A stretch of DNA of 55,823 nt from positions 1 to 55,823 of the forward strand of contig CAZFKP010000018.1 of the NCBI GenBank assembly GCA_964518725.1. The letters run 5' to 3'. Both the position numbers and the translations under genes were made by a program. The DNA is from JANRKF01 sp964518725. Lineage in GTDB: Bacteria; Pseudomonadota; Alphaproteobacteria; Rickettsiales; SXRF01. This document shows, piece after piece, positions 24,823 through 33,467 of the stretch. The notes under the pieces were generated by a model. It ran no database searches. It was not told the DNA's origin and was given only the letters and a program-made list of their open reading frames with translations. Position 1 is the stretch's first letter, and each line of letters opens with the position of its first letter.

Positions 24823-25613
24823 AGCAGCCGCTCGTCATCGGTGCCGGCGGCACGATCGGAAACGCATTGCACCAGCGTATCGGCGGCGCGGCATTCACCC
24901 GCGCCGATTTTGACCTCGCCACTCCTCCCGATCAATGGCCAACCCTGCCGGAAGCAGACGTCGCATTCTTATGCACTGCCATCACTAAGCTCGACGAGTG
25001 CGAACGCGCGCCGGAAATCAGCCGGATCGTCAACGTGGTGCACATGAAAACATTGATCGAACGGCTTCAGGCACATGGCACATTTGTCGTATTTCTTTCC
25101 AGCAATCAGGTGTTCGACGGCAGCGTACCGTACAGAAAAGCAGGTGAAGTTACCTGCCCAATCAACCAATACGGCGCGCAAAAAGCCGAGTTGGAATCAT
25201 GGTTGCTTGCCCGCTCAGATCCCGCTGCCGTACTGCGCCTCACCAAAGTGCTCTCCGGAAAACTTCCTATGCTTGAACACTGGGAAACGGCGCTTGCAAA
25301 GGGTGAAGCCGTGGAGGCATTTGACGACCTGCTATTCGCGCCGCTGCCCATCGCTTGCGCGCTGGATGCATTGGTGCAGATCGGAAATGAAAAGCGCGCC
25401 GGCATCAGTCAGCTTTCTGGCGCCACTGATATTTCATATTACTACATCGCACAGAAACTTGCCGCAACGATGGGAGTGCCTGCCTCGCGCATTATTCCGG
25501 CATCGGCGAGGGACAAAGGCATCCTGCCACAATTCCTGCCCAAACACGGGACGCTGGAAAGCAGCGCCTTTGATGGCATCATCGTTCCGGATCCGGAACA
25601 GGCTATACTTTAA
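24819..25613 (+). CDS. RmlD-like sugar-nucleotide reductase (SDR)
   Basis: This 264-residue protein has an abbreviated SDR fold like dTDP-4-dehydrorhamnose reductase: a glycine-rich start (IGAGGTIGNALHQRI), FLSSNQVFDGS and the catalytic Tyr-x3-Lys in NQYGAQKAE. It is shorter than RmlD (about 290-300), with a less conserved N-terminus. It would reduce a keto-sugar nucleotide with NAD(P)H as a late step. It is the last plus-strand gene of the cluster and its 3' end overlaps the convergent glycosyltransferase gene by 11 bp. Confidence 0.76.
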   Translation: MKQPLVIGAGGTIGNALHQRIGGAAFTRADFDLATPPDQWPTLPEADVAFLCTAITKLDECERAPEISRIVNVVHMKTLIERLQAHGTFVVFLSSNQVFDGSVPYRKAGEVTCPINQYGAQKAELESWLLARSDPAAVLRLTKVLSGKLPMLEHWETALAKGEAVEAFDDLLFAPLPIACALDALVQIGNEKRAGISQLSGATDISYYYIAQKLAATMGVPASRIIPASARDKGILPQFLPKHGTLESSAFDGIIVPDPEQAIL

Positions 25614-26541
25614 AGAATGGCCGAAAATACATTAGTATCGGCCGTGGGATAATATATTTCATCCGGTACGTCAGACTATGCATCACCATACGCCACATAA
25701 GCAGCGGCGTCAGGAACCAGCGAAGTTCAGGGTCGAGGAAAATATGCGGCGTACGCAGATCATATTTCGGAAGCAGCGCTGAGGCGCGGAACATGATGGC
25801 CTCCGAGGGATATTCAGCCAGCGCGTGAATGGAATCAATGATAACTTGTCGTTCGGAAGGCCAATGAAATCGATTGCTGGAATAGCTTTTCTTCCCTTCT
25901 AATCGGCAGATGGAGAAATTCTCCGGTACATAGGCAACGCCGGTGCGAAACGCCACCATCAAATTCAGGAACCAGTCGCTGTGCCACTTGAGCGGCGGCC
26001 GCAGGCACCCGAATTCGCGCACCAGATCAAGTCGCAAAGCGTTCGCGCCGCCATTAAAATGTACCCCCACCCGCTTATTAAATTTTACCACCTGCGACGG
26101 CGAATAATAGGCACGCCGCTGGGGCAATGGCAATTTCATGGCATAGGAAAAGCGCTGCGTTGCCTGCTCGAATGCTGCCACATTGCCGCTGACGATCCCC
26201 GCATGGGGATACTGGGTCAGCATGTCCTCACACCACTCAACCATCATCGGATAATAAATATCGTTGGCGGAACAAAGGAAAATATAATCACCCATTGCCG
26301 CATCAATGCCGGTGTTGATGGCACCGACCACACCCCTGTTCTCAGCATGCCGTATGAGCCGCGCCTGTGGGATATCGGCAATCAACCGCTCAATCACCTC
26401 GGCACTGTCATCGCTCGATGCATCGTCAATAATGATGATCTCAGAAAACGGCACGGTCTGGGACATGAGCGACGCCAGCGATTCACTGATTTTCCGGCTA
26501 TCGTTATAGTTGGGGACAATCGCGCTGTAGGTGCGGGACAT
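25603..26541 (-). CDS. Family 2 glycosyltransferase
   Basis: The 312-residue protein opens with the GT-A nucleotide-sugar binding pattern YSAIVPNYND...IIIIDDASSDDS, followed by ENRGVVGAINTGIDAAMGDYIFLCSAND. It should transfer a sugar from a nucleotide donor to the growing glycan at the cytoplasmic face of the inner membrane. There is no clear transmembrane segment except a weakly hydrophobic, basic C-terminus that may bind the membrane. It is the only glycosyltransferase in the window, so the glycan assembly enzymes are largely elsewhere or the modified sugar is a single addition. It follows the permease gene by 2 bp. Confidence 0.87.
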   Translation of the reverse strand: MSRTYSAIVPNYNDSRKISESLASLMSQTVPFSEIIIIDDASSDDSAEVIERLIADIPQARLIRHAENRGVVGAINTGIDAAMGDYIFLCSANDIYYPMMVEWCEDMLTQYPHAGIVSGNVAAFEQATQRFSYAMKLPLPQRRAYYSPSQVVKFNKRVGVHFNGGANALRLDLVREFGCLRPPLKWHSDWFLNLMVAFRTGVAYVPENFSICRLEGKKSYSSNRFHWPSERQVIIDSIHALAEYPSEAIMFRASALLPKYDLRTPHIFLDPELRWFLTPLLMWRMVMHSLTYRMKYIIPRPILMYFRPFFKV

Positions 26542-26543
26542 GG

Positions 26544-27344
26544 CTACAAATAATAGACATAGTTCCGGCGGCAGGCACGGTAAATGAAATAACCAATCAC
26601 AACGCTCGCCACCATCACCGCCAGCATCCGCAGAACGTCAGGAAGGCTTGGCAGCATATGCCAGAAGATAAGCTGCTGCACCGGGTGGATCAGGTTGTAA
26701 AACGGATTGAACAGGAACAACCAGCGATACTCCTCCGGCACGGCCGTGATGGGATAGACGATGGGAGTGAACCAGAACATGATGTTGACCAGCATGTGCA
26801 TCAGGTAACCGACGTCGCGCACATAGGGCGCAAGGTAGGAAATCGCGATTGAAGCAGCAAGCACTGCAACAAAGATGGGGAGAATCAGCAGCGGATATAC
26901 CGCAAGCACCAGCGGATCAAGCGGCACATAAAACAGCACGCAGAAGAAGTACATCGTCAGGAAAGAAACAATGTAGGTATAGAATTGTTTCATGATGTCA
27001 GCGATCGGGAAAATGACCGAAGACACCATGCAGCGTTTAATCGTTTCCGCATGGGCGATAATCGAATTGCATGACTGCACCAGCGAGCCTGAAACAAATG
27101 CCCAGAGCGGGAAAGAGGCAACAAGGAAAAACGCATAGTTCTCCACCGGACGCGCCATGATAAGCGGCATGATGATGGCAAAAATAATCACCTGGATCAG
27201 CGGAAGAACCACCGTCCACACCACACCAAGAAATGAATTCTGATATTCGCGCATGATGGCGTTGCGGGCGATAATGAGCGCCGTCATCCACACATAACGG
27301 TCACGGATGCGTGTCCACTCTGGAATAACGGCAGCAAGGCTCAT
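26544..27344 (-). CDS. ABC-2 type polysaccharide export permease (Wzm/KpsM type)
   Basis: A 266-residue integral membrane protein with about six hydrophobic helices (near residues 37-62, 71-95, 118-140, 150-172, 182-200 and 235-255) and the ABC-2 opening YQNSFLGVVWTVVLPL. With the ATPase encoded just downstream it should form the exporter that moves lipid-linked O-antigen or capsule polymer across the inner membrane. The stop and start codons around the ATPase gene overlap by 4 nt, so the pair is co-translated. Wzm and KpsM cannot be told apart from this sequence alone. Confidence 0.87.
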   Translation of the reverse strand: MSLAAVIPEWTRIRDRYVWMTALIIARNAIMREYQNSFLGVVWTVVLPLIQVIIFAIIMPLIMARPVENYAFFLVASFPLWAFVSGSLVQSCNSIIAHAETIKRCMVSSVIFPIADIMKQFYTYIVSFLTMYFFCVLFYVPLDPLVLAVYPLLILPIFVAVLAASIAISYLAPYVRDVGYLMHMLVNIMFWFTPIVYPITAVPEEYRWLFLFNPFYNLIHPVQQLIFWHMLPSLPDVLRMLAVMVASVVIGYFIYRACRRNYVYYL

Positions 27345-28126
27345 GCAACCTCCAGCGTGTTGGGATAAGCAGCATCGAGATTGGGGGGATTTTCAAGGTG
27401 CAGTATTTCCTTATTATAAAGCTCCGCCATATCGCGCATGGTGCCCTCGGCAACGATCCGCCCGCGATGGACGACGATACCGCGATTGCAAAGCTCCATG
27501 ATTTCGCGCATGCCATGGTTCACCATAATGGCAATCGACACCGCGCTTACTTTCTGGAGCATCAGATTTCGCGATTTTTCAACAAACGCCGCATCCCCGG
27601 TCGCAAACACCTCATCGAGCAATAAAATATCGGGATCCTGGAAAATAGCCGAACCGAATGCCAACCGCGAACGCATGCCGCTGGAATAGGTTTTGAGCGG
27701 CAGGTCGATTTTTTCGCCCAGCTCGGTGAAGGCAATGATTTCTTCCTCCACCTCACGATTATAATATTTAAGCTTGCCGCGGAATGCATAAGAAAGCTTG
27801 ATGTTGCGACGGCCGGAAATCTCGGGATCAAACCCGGCACCCATTTCGATCAGCGGGGCAATCATGCCGGTGACCGTACGCTTCCCACTATGGATTGGGT
27901 AATTGCCGGATATCACTTTCAGGAGCGAAGATTTCCCGCTGCCGTTCATGCCGATCACGCCGACACGGTCGCCGTGGTTAGCCTCAAACGAAATGTCGGT
28001 GAGGATCGGAATTTTGGTAGAACGCAGGTCGCCACTGCGGAGAAACCACTGTTTCAACCCAGCGGCACGCGCATACGTATCAACCCCTTCAACAGAAATA
28101 TGTTCAAGCTTGATTTTCGCTTCCAT
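27341..28126 (-). CDS. ABC polysaccharide export ATPase (Wzt/KpsT/TagH type)
   Basis: A 261-residue ATPase with Walker A in GMNGSGKSSLLKVI, a signature region SSGMRSRLAFG and Walker B in DILLLDEVFATGD, the last two typical of polysaccharide exporters. It lacks the C-terminal carbohydrate-binding domain of O9a-type Wzt, so export would not depend on recognising a terminal modification through that domain. I start at ATG 28126 (MEAKIKLEHISVEG); a much longer in-frame reading extends over the opposite-strand lhgO gene and is rejected. Its start lies only 12 bp from the lhgO start codon. Confidence 0.88.
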   Translation of the reverse strand: MEAKIKLEHISVEGVDTYARAAGLKQWFLRSGDLRSTKIPILTDISFEANHGDRVGVIGMNGSGKSSLLKVISGNYPIHSGKRTVTGMIAPLIEMGAGFDPEISGRRNIKLSYAFRGKLKYYNREVEEEIIAFTELGEKIDLPLKTYSSGMRSRLAFGSAIFQDPDILLLDEVFATGDAAFVEKSRNLMLQKVSAVSIAIMVNHGMREIMELCNRGIVVHRGRIVAEGTMRDMAELYNKEILHLENPPNLDAAYPNTLEVA

Positions 28127-28138
28127 GTGCGGTCTTAT

Positions 28139-29350
28139 ATGCCAATGACAGCCAAGAAACAAGCAGATTACGTCATTATCGGTGCCGGGATTATCGGGCT
28201 GGCAATCGCCCGTGAGTTGAAGAAGCGTTTTCCGAAAAAATCGGTGATTATTGTGGAAAAAGAGCCGGGACTTGCGGCACACGGCAGCGGCCGCAACAGC
28301 GGCGTGCTGCATGCCGGATTCTATTACAGCGCCGATTCGCTGAAGGCTAAGTTCTGCAAGGAAGGCTGCGCCGAATGGAAAGACTACGTCACCCGCCACA
28401 AGCTGAAGCTGAACCCCTGCCAAAAAGTGGTGGTCGCCACCAACGAAGCGGAATGGCACGGAGTGCATGAGCTTAAACGCCGGGGCGACGCGAACGGCGT
28501 CGACGTGCATATCGTGAATGAACACGAACTGGCAAAGATTGATCCGAATGCAAAAACCTACAAGGAAGCGCTGTTCTCGCCGACCACTGCCACCGTCGAC
28601 CCGGTGGAAATCTGCCAGCATCTGGCAGGCAGGCTGCGCGAGCAGGGTGTCGAGATATTGCTGAATCACCCCTATGAAAAAAAACTTGGATCACGCAGCA
28701 TTCAGGCGGGCGGCGTCCAGATTGATGCTGGAAAAATTTTTAACTGCGCCGGACTGTATGCCGACCGCATCGCTCGGGACTTCGGTTTTTGCAAAGATTA
28801 TACGATTATCCCGTTCAAAGGCATCCATGTGTTGGCATCCCGCCCACCGGTGCCGAGCGTCCGCACACTCATTTACCCGGTGCCGAACCTCAAAAATCCG
28901 TTCCTCGGCGTGCACTTCAACATCACCGTCGATGGCCATATCAAAATCGGTCCGACCGCCATTCCGGCCTTCTGGCGTGAAAATTACAAAGGATTGTCAC
29001 GGTTTAAACTAGACGAGCTGCTCGCCATTGCCACATGGGAGCTTAAGCTATTTGCCACCGACGCTTTCGGTTTCCGAAACCTCGCCTTCCAGGAAATACG
29101 GAAATACAGCCGCCGCCACCTGCTGAACCTGGTGCGGCCAATGGTAAAAGAACTGGACGATGCCGCCTTCACCACCTGGGCAAGACCAGGTATCCGCGCC
29201 CAGTTGCTGCACAAAAAAACCCTGCAATTGTTACAGGATTTTGTGGTGGAAGGTGACGAGGATTCAGTGCACGTGCTGAACGCCGTCTCCCCGGCGTTTA
29301 CCTGCTCCCTGCCATTTGGCAGACATGTTATTGATAAATATACAAAATAA
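28139..29350 (+). CDS. lhgO: L-2-hydroxyglutarate oxidase-like FAD enzyme
   Basis: The 403-residue protein has an N-terminal FAD-binding Rossmann motif (VIIGAGIIGLAIAREL), the family segment GSGRNSGVLHAGFYYSADSLKAKF and a C-terminal VSPAFTCSLPFGRHV, all as in LhgO/YgaF. It would oxidise L-2-hydroxyglutarate to 2-oxoglutarate and pass electrons to the quinone pool at the inner membrane. ATG 28139 and ATG 28145 are both possible starts. It is divergent from the exporter ATPase with a 12-bp gap, so its promoter must lie within that gene. It may be housekeeping, though 2-oxoglutarate is also the co-substrate of the nearby oxygenase. Confidence 0.84.
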   Translation: MPMTAKKQADYVIIGAGIIGLAIARELKKRFPKKSVIIVEKEPGLAAHGSGRNSGVLHAGFYYSADSLKAKFCKEGCAEWKDYVTRHKLKLNPCQKVVVATNEAEWHGVHELKRRGDANGVDVHIVNEHELAKIDPNAKTYKEALFSPTTATVDPVEICQHLAGRLREQGVEILLNHPYEKKLGSRSIQAGGVQIDAGKIFNCAGLYADRIARDFGFCKDYTIIPFKGIHVLASRPPVPSVRTLIYPVPNLKNPFLGVHFNITVDGHIKIGPTAIPAFWRENYKGLSRFKLDELLAIATWELKLFATDAFGFRNLAFQEIRKYSRRHLLNLVRPMVKELDDAAFTTWARPGIRAQLLHKKTLQLLQDFVVEGDEDSVHVLNAVSPAFTCSLPFGRHVIDKYTK

Positions 29351-29403
29351 TAAGTTCATCAAACCGTCATACACTTTCCCCCATCCCATGGTAAAATGGG
29401 TAC

Positions 29404-30474
29404 ATGGCTGAAATACAGATCGTCAAGGATAAGCAAACAATTACAATGACCGCCCGCGAATTCGCAGGCATTGTGATTGGTGGGGATGGAAAAGCGGAGG
29501 CTACCACACAGCCAGATATCCGCCACGATATCAGAGGGCGCAGCCTAGTCACACGCACCCAGCCCGATGGCATGATCGTGGTTGCTGGCGGCGGCGAAGC
29601 GACCATCGTTGACGCAACCAGCAAGAAACCGCTTTTTACCCTGAAAGAGCTGGAAAAAGAAGATACCGGAAAAGTGCGCGCCCGCCTGAATGAAGCAAAA
29701 ACAGCCATCATAAAAACCATGCTTGCCGCGGTTGCAGCAAGTGATGGAAAAACACTCGGTGAACTTGGTTTCAGCGAAGACGAAACGAAATTATTGTTGA
29801 ATCCGGCAAAAGAAAAACCCGCAGCCGCGCCGGAGAAAAACGAGCCCGCCGCGCAAGGTGTTGCACCCGGCGCACCGCCCATCGCCGCCCGCATTCCGGG
29901 CACCATTGCTCCGGAGGCAGAAGAAGCTCACCGCAAGGCGATGCAAGAACTGCGCGCCAAAGCAGACAAAGCGCGCCCCACCGAAAATGCCCCCGAGGAA
30001 ACCGCCGCATCGCATAACGCATTTATCGAAAGCGGCGGCCATCTTCTGGCTGGCCAGCATGTCGCCGACCAGACCCGCAACGCCATGACGCGTGCCAAGA
30101 AATTCATGGATAATTTTCTGGAAAAACACCCGGAACTGGTAAGAAAGCCGGAGGAGCTGGCGAAGGGTAACCCGAACCTGCCACCGGATCGCGGTATCAC
30201 CAGCGACGTATTACAGGATTTCGGCAGGATGACGCCAGAACAGGCGAAAAACGACCCGCGATTCGGCCAGTTACAATCATTCCTTGACCGCGACGGCAAC
30301 AAATTTGTCGACGCGCTTGAAATCATTTCAGGGGTGACATTGACGCTGGGGCGAGCCGGAGTCACGTTTCAGGATCCGGCCTACGACGCTACTCTAAAAG
30401 GCATCACCAACATCCTGCAGCCCGGGCAAACACCCAACCCGCCGGCACGCGACCCGAACCAGAAACGGCCTTAA
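29404..30474 (+). CDS. Unknown 356-residue protein with an EF-hand-like loop
   Basis: I do not recognise this protein. It has no signal peptide or membrane segment. The N-terminal 70 residues appear beta-rich (with MIVVAGGGEATIVDATSKKPLF). A Pro/Ala/Glu-rich linker spans about residues 138-205. The C-terminal part contains FLDRDGNKFVDALEII, which has the spacing of a calcium-binding EF-hand loop (D-x-D-x-N-x-F). The protein ends in a proline-rich tail. The stop codon overlaps the convergent panB stop by 4 bp. The low-complexity centre suggests a flexible two-domain protein. Confidence 0.62.
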   Translation: MAEIQIVKDKQTITMTAREFAGIVIGGDGKAEATTQPDIRHDIRGRSLVTRTQPDGMIVVAGGGEATIVDATSKKPLFTLKELEKEDTGKVRARLNEAKTAIIKTMLAAVAASDGKTLGELGFSEDETKLLLNPAKEKPAAAPEKNEPAAQGVAPGAPPIAARIPGTIAPEAEEAHRKAMQELRAKADKARPTENAPEETAASHNAFIESGGHLLAGQHVADQTRNAMTRAKKFMDNFLEKHPELVRKPEELAKGNPNLPPDRGITSDVLQDFGRMTPEQAKNDPRFGQLQSFLDRDGNKFVDALEIISGVTLTLGRAGVTFQDPAYDATLKGITNILQPGQTPNPPARDPNQKRP

Positions 30475-31274
30475 TTCTTACCGTAAGTATGTTCCGAACC
30501 CGGAAACGTCCTTGCTTTCACTTCGCTGGCATACTGCTGCACCGCCTCGCTGATGGCGGGAGCAAGGCCAGCATAGGACTTCACAAAACTCGGCACATAA
30601 TCTGAAGCGGTGAGCCCAAGCATATCTTCTGTTACCAGCACCTGGCCGTCGCACATAGCGGAAGCACCAATGCCGATGGTGGGAATGGCAAGGTCGTGGG
30701 TAATTGCCGCCGCCACCGATTCCTTGATACCCTCCAGCACAACACAGAACGCACCGGCCTCCTGCACCGCCTGGGCATCACGGGTGATGTGCGCTGCATC
30801 TTCCGGCTCACGCCCCTGATAACGATAGCCGCCCAGCATATGCACATGTTGCGGCTGGAGGCCGACATGCGCCATCACCGGAATGCCGCGCGTGGTAAGG
30901 AAGCGGATGGTTTCTGCCATCTCCACGCCACCTTCAAGCTTCACCGCATCGCAGCCGGTTTCTTTCATAACACGGGCGCAAGATTGATAGGCAGCTTCGG
31001 ACGATGCCTGATAACTGCCAAACGGCATATCGACCACGACCATCGCATGTTGCGCGCTGCGACGCACCGCCGCGCCATGCGCGATCATCATCTCAAGCGT
31101 CACCGGCAAGGTGGAATCAAAGCCATACAGCACCATGCCGAGCGAATCGCCCACCAGTAAAATATCAACATGGGCATCGAGCAGGCGCGCCATCGGTGCC
31201 GTATAGGCAGTGAGCACCACCATTGGGACGGCATGTTTATGGGCAGCAATATCGCGAACCGTAATACGTTTCAT
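30471..31274 (-). CDS. panB: 3-methyl-2-oxobutanoate hydroxymethyltransferase
   Basis: PanB transfers a hydroxymethyl group from methylene-tetrahydrofolate to 3-methyl-2-oxobutanoate, giving ketopantoate for pantothenate and CoA. The 267-residue protein has the expected ITVRDI opening, VVLTAYTAPMARLLD, the metal-binding LLVGDSLGMVLYG, VKLEGG and the catalytic glutamate region VLEGI. I start at ATG 31274, since the upstream in-frame extension has no PanB character. panC is not adjacent. The gene lies 58 bp downstream of the histidine kinase on the same strand. Confidence 0.95.
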   Translation of the reverse strand: MKRITVRDIAAHKHAVPMVVLTAYTAPMARLLDAHVDILLVGDSLGMVLYGFDSTLPVTLEMMIAHGAAVRRSAQHAMVVVDMPFGSYQASSEAAYQSCARVMKETGCDAVKLEGGVEMAETIRFLTTRGIPVMAHVGLQPQHVHMLGGYRYQGREPEDAAHITRDAQAVQEAGAFCVVLEGIKESVAAAITHDLAIPTIGIGASAMCDGQVLVTEDMLGLTASDYVPSFVKSYAGLAPAISEAVQQYASEVKARTFPGSEHTYGKN

Positions 31275-31332
31275 AACACTCTCTATAACAGATTTTTTAG
31301 AATGCGCCAGATCGGCCTCATCGAGGCGTTTA

Positions 31333-32751
31333 TCAGGCCACCTGCTTGAAAACGACACCATCCAGCGGCTTGAATTCACGCGGCAGAGCAAAGGTCACGG
31401 CGGTTCCCTTATCTGGCTCGCTTTCGATGGTGAAACGCCCACCCATCAGCTCGACAAACTTTTTGGTGAGCGGCAGGCCAAGGCCGGTGCCTTCGAATTT
31501 CCGCGACAGCGCATTGTCCACTTGCCCAAACGGCGCCATGGCGCGTGAAATATCACGTGGCGCAATGCCGATGCCGCTATCACGCACTTCAAATATCCAG
31601 CAATCGTTCTGCAAATCATTCCAGGCACTGACTTTGACCATACCCTCCGGCGGGGTGAATTTCACCGCGTTGGAAAGCAGGTTGAGAAGGATTTGTTTGA
31701 ATTTCTTACTATCGGTAACGATAATGACCGGCTCTTTCGGCAGCGACTCCAGTACACGCACATGTCCAATTTCTGCCCGCGGCTGGATCAGGCGGATGCA
31801 ATTCTGGATGATCTTCACTGCGTTCACTTCCGTTACTTCCAGTTCGAGCTTGCCAGCTTCCGCCTTGGAATAATCAAGAATATCATTGATGAGCGACAAC
31901 AGATGTGTCCCGGCAGAATGGATATCGCTGATATAATTGACATGGTTACTTTGCCCCGGAGCCGGAACGAATTCATTTTTCAGGATATCGGAAAAACCGA
32001 TAATCGCGTTAAGCGGCGTCCGCAATTCGTGGGTGATATTGGCAAGGAACTGTGATTTCTGCTGGTTTTCTTCATTGGCGATCGCCGCTTTGGCGGCAAG
32101 GTCGGCATTTTCCTCAAACTGTTTGGCGATCAAATTTTCCGCACGGCGTACGCTCCATTGACTGAGCAGCATCACGACAAGCGCCACCACCACCGCTCCA
32201 CCGATGAGGAATAGCATCAAACGGGAAAACATCGACATCTGGCGCGTCACATCATTCGCCAATGCAACCAGTAATTCGACATTGCCGTCGTTTATCAACG
32301 GCACAACCGTCATCACCACGCGGCTTCCCTTAGCGTCCCGAACCATGTCGCTCGATGGTTTCTTGGTTTCGGCAACACGTGCAAAGGCAGTGGTGCTAGG
32401 GCGAATGGCCTGCCCGTCATCATTGTCGGCAAGCGACATGAGCATGCTGCCATCGGTGCCATATACATAAGCATAGGGCAAAGTCATTCCGTCAAAATAG
32501 CGGTTAACATCCGAAACAAAAACAGCGATGTCGACATTGTCGGCAAGGTTTTCTTTGTGCTCTGCCACCAGTTTCATTACCTTATCGCGGTGGATTTTCC
32601 ATACCGTGTTTGAAAATCCGCGGACAATCTTTTCCTGGGCACGCACGTTGGCGGCAATCACCTGCACCTGATACTCACGATAAGCGCTGTAGCCGCCTGC
32701 GGCAAGCAGGCCGCAGACAAGCAGAAATACAATAAGGTTCAAAAAACGCAT
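31333..32751 (-). CDS. Membrane sensor histidine kinase
   Basis: A 472-residue kinase with two transmembrane helices (about residues 4-22 and 177-198) enclosing a 150-residue periplasmic sensor domain of PAS/Cache-like size. A dimerisation domain carries the phospho-accepting His241 in FLANITHELRTPLNAIIGF, and the ATPase domain has an N-box (QILLNLLSNAVKFTPP), G1 (VRDSGIGIAP) and G2 (GTGLGLPLTKKFVELMGG). No response regulator or receiver domain is next to it, so it is an orphan kinase; the sequence style recalls PleC/DivJ-type alphaproteobacterial kinases. The signal is unknown. It is divergent from rpmH with a 210-bp gap. Confidence 0.92.
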   Translation of the reverse strand: MRFLNLIVFLLVCGLLAAGGYSAYREYQVQVIAANVRAQEKIVRGFSNTVWKIHRDKVMKLVAEHKENLADNVDIAVFVSDVNRYFDGMTLPYAYVYGTDGSMLMSLADNDDGQAIRPSTTAFARVAETKKPSSDMVRDAKGSRVVMTVVPLINDGNVELLVALANDVTRQMSMFSRLMLFLIGGAVVVALVVMLLSQWSVRRAENLIAKQFEENADLAAKAAIANEENQQKSQFLANITHELRTPLNAIIGFSDILKNEFVPAPGQSNHVNYISDIHSAGTHLLSLINDILDYSKAEAGKLELEVTEVNAVKIIQNCIRLIQPRAEIGHVRVLESLPKEPVIIVTDSKKFKQILLNLLSNAVKFTPPEGMVKVSAWNDLQNDCWIFEVRDSGIGIAPRDISRAMAPFGQVDNALSRKFEGTGLGLPLTKKFVELMGGRFTIESEPDKGTAVTFALPREFKPLDGVVFKQVA

Positions 32752-32886
32752 GGGTTAACCAAATGAGGCAGCGTGATAATTTTCAGTTATTCTAAACCAA
32801 CGAGATTAATAAATGATTGCAGACGCCCCCTGATCGGGAATAGGCAAGCTACTGATATACATTTATTTTATTTTATTCATTTTTTA

Positions 32887-32915
32887 TTGACGCGGCTATC
32901 TCAAGCCATTATAAG
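32887..32915 (+). promoter_or_regulatory. Sigma70-type promoter of the rpmH-rnpA-yidC operon
   Basis: TTGACG (32887-32892) and TATAAG (32910-32915) are separated by 17 bp, just after an AT-rich upstream tract (TTTATTTTATTTTATTC), which may act as an UP element. Transcription would begin near 32922, about 40 nt before the rpmH ATG. A strong promoter is expected here. Confidence 0.75.
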
Positions 32916-32961
32916 TGCACCCCCTAGCCCATTATACCCGTAAGATGTAAGGAAATACGCC

Positions 32962-33096
32962 ATGAAAAGAACCTTCCAGCCCAGCAATTTGGTTCGCGCA
33001 CGCCGCCATGGTTTCCGCGCACGTATGGCAACGGTCGGTGGCCGCCGCGTGATCAACGCACGCCGCGCCAAAGGCCGTAAAAAACTTTCGGCGTAA
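32962..33096 (+). CDS. rpmH: 50S ribosomal protein L34
   Basis: The 44-residue, highly basic protein begins MKRTFQPSNLVRARRHGFRA and ends in KGRKKLSA, an unmistakable L34. It is part of the large ribosomal subunit. An AAGGAA ribosome-binding site precedes the ATG by 8 bases. It is followed 14 bp later by rnpA, the universally common arrangement, and lies downstream of a strong promoter. Confidence 0.98.
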   Translation: MKRTFQPSNLVRARRHGFRARMATVGGRRVINARRAKGRKKLSA

Positions 33097-33110
33097 TCTG
33101 CCCCGCCCAT

Positions 33111-33467
33111 ATGACTGGGCAACCCATCACACTCGCCACCATCACCGGACGGTCAAATTTCGTGAGGATGAACGCCTCTGCCACACGGTTTGTGGTATCA
33201 AACTTTATCCTGCAAATGGAAGAAACGGCAGGCATGGCAGCGAACGAAATCCGCATCGGCTATACCGTAACCAAGAAGCTTGGCGGCGCGGTGGTGCGAA
33301 ACCGCATCAAGCGGCGGCTGCGCGAGGCAGCACGCAGGATCGTTCCAGCACATGGCGCCCCGGGGCGCAGCTATGTTCTAATCGCTCGCCACAAGGTGGT
33401 ATCGGCTGAATTTACCGAGATTCTGCGCGAGATGGAGTTTGCATTTTCCAGAATACGCGCTAAGTAA
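33111..33467 (+). CDS. rnpA: Ribonuclease P protein component
   Basis: RnpA binds the RNase P RNA and helps it cleave tRNA 5' leaders. The 118-residue protein has the family's RNR motif in VVRNRIKRRLREAARR, a preceding YTVTKKLG and a C-terminal VLIARHKV. It has an alphaproteobacterial-type N-terminus (ITLATITGRSNF). The ATG at 33111 has little Shine-Dalgarno sequence, so coupling to rpmH translation is plausible. Its stop codon shares one base with the yidD start. Confidence 0.95.
   Translation: MTGQPITLATITGRSNFVRMNASATRFVVSNFILQMEETAGMAANEIRIGYTVTKKLGGAVVRNRIKRRLREAARRIVPAHGAPGRSYVLIARHKVVSAEFTEILREMEFAFSRIRAK

Noticed and set aside
28127..28669. N-terminal extension of the exporter ATPase
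   Set aside because: The extension lies entirely antisense to the lhgO FAD-binding domain; ATPase homologues begin near the ATG at 28126.
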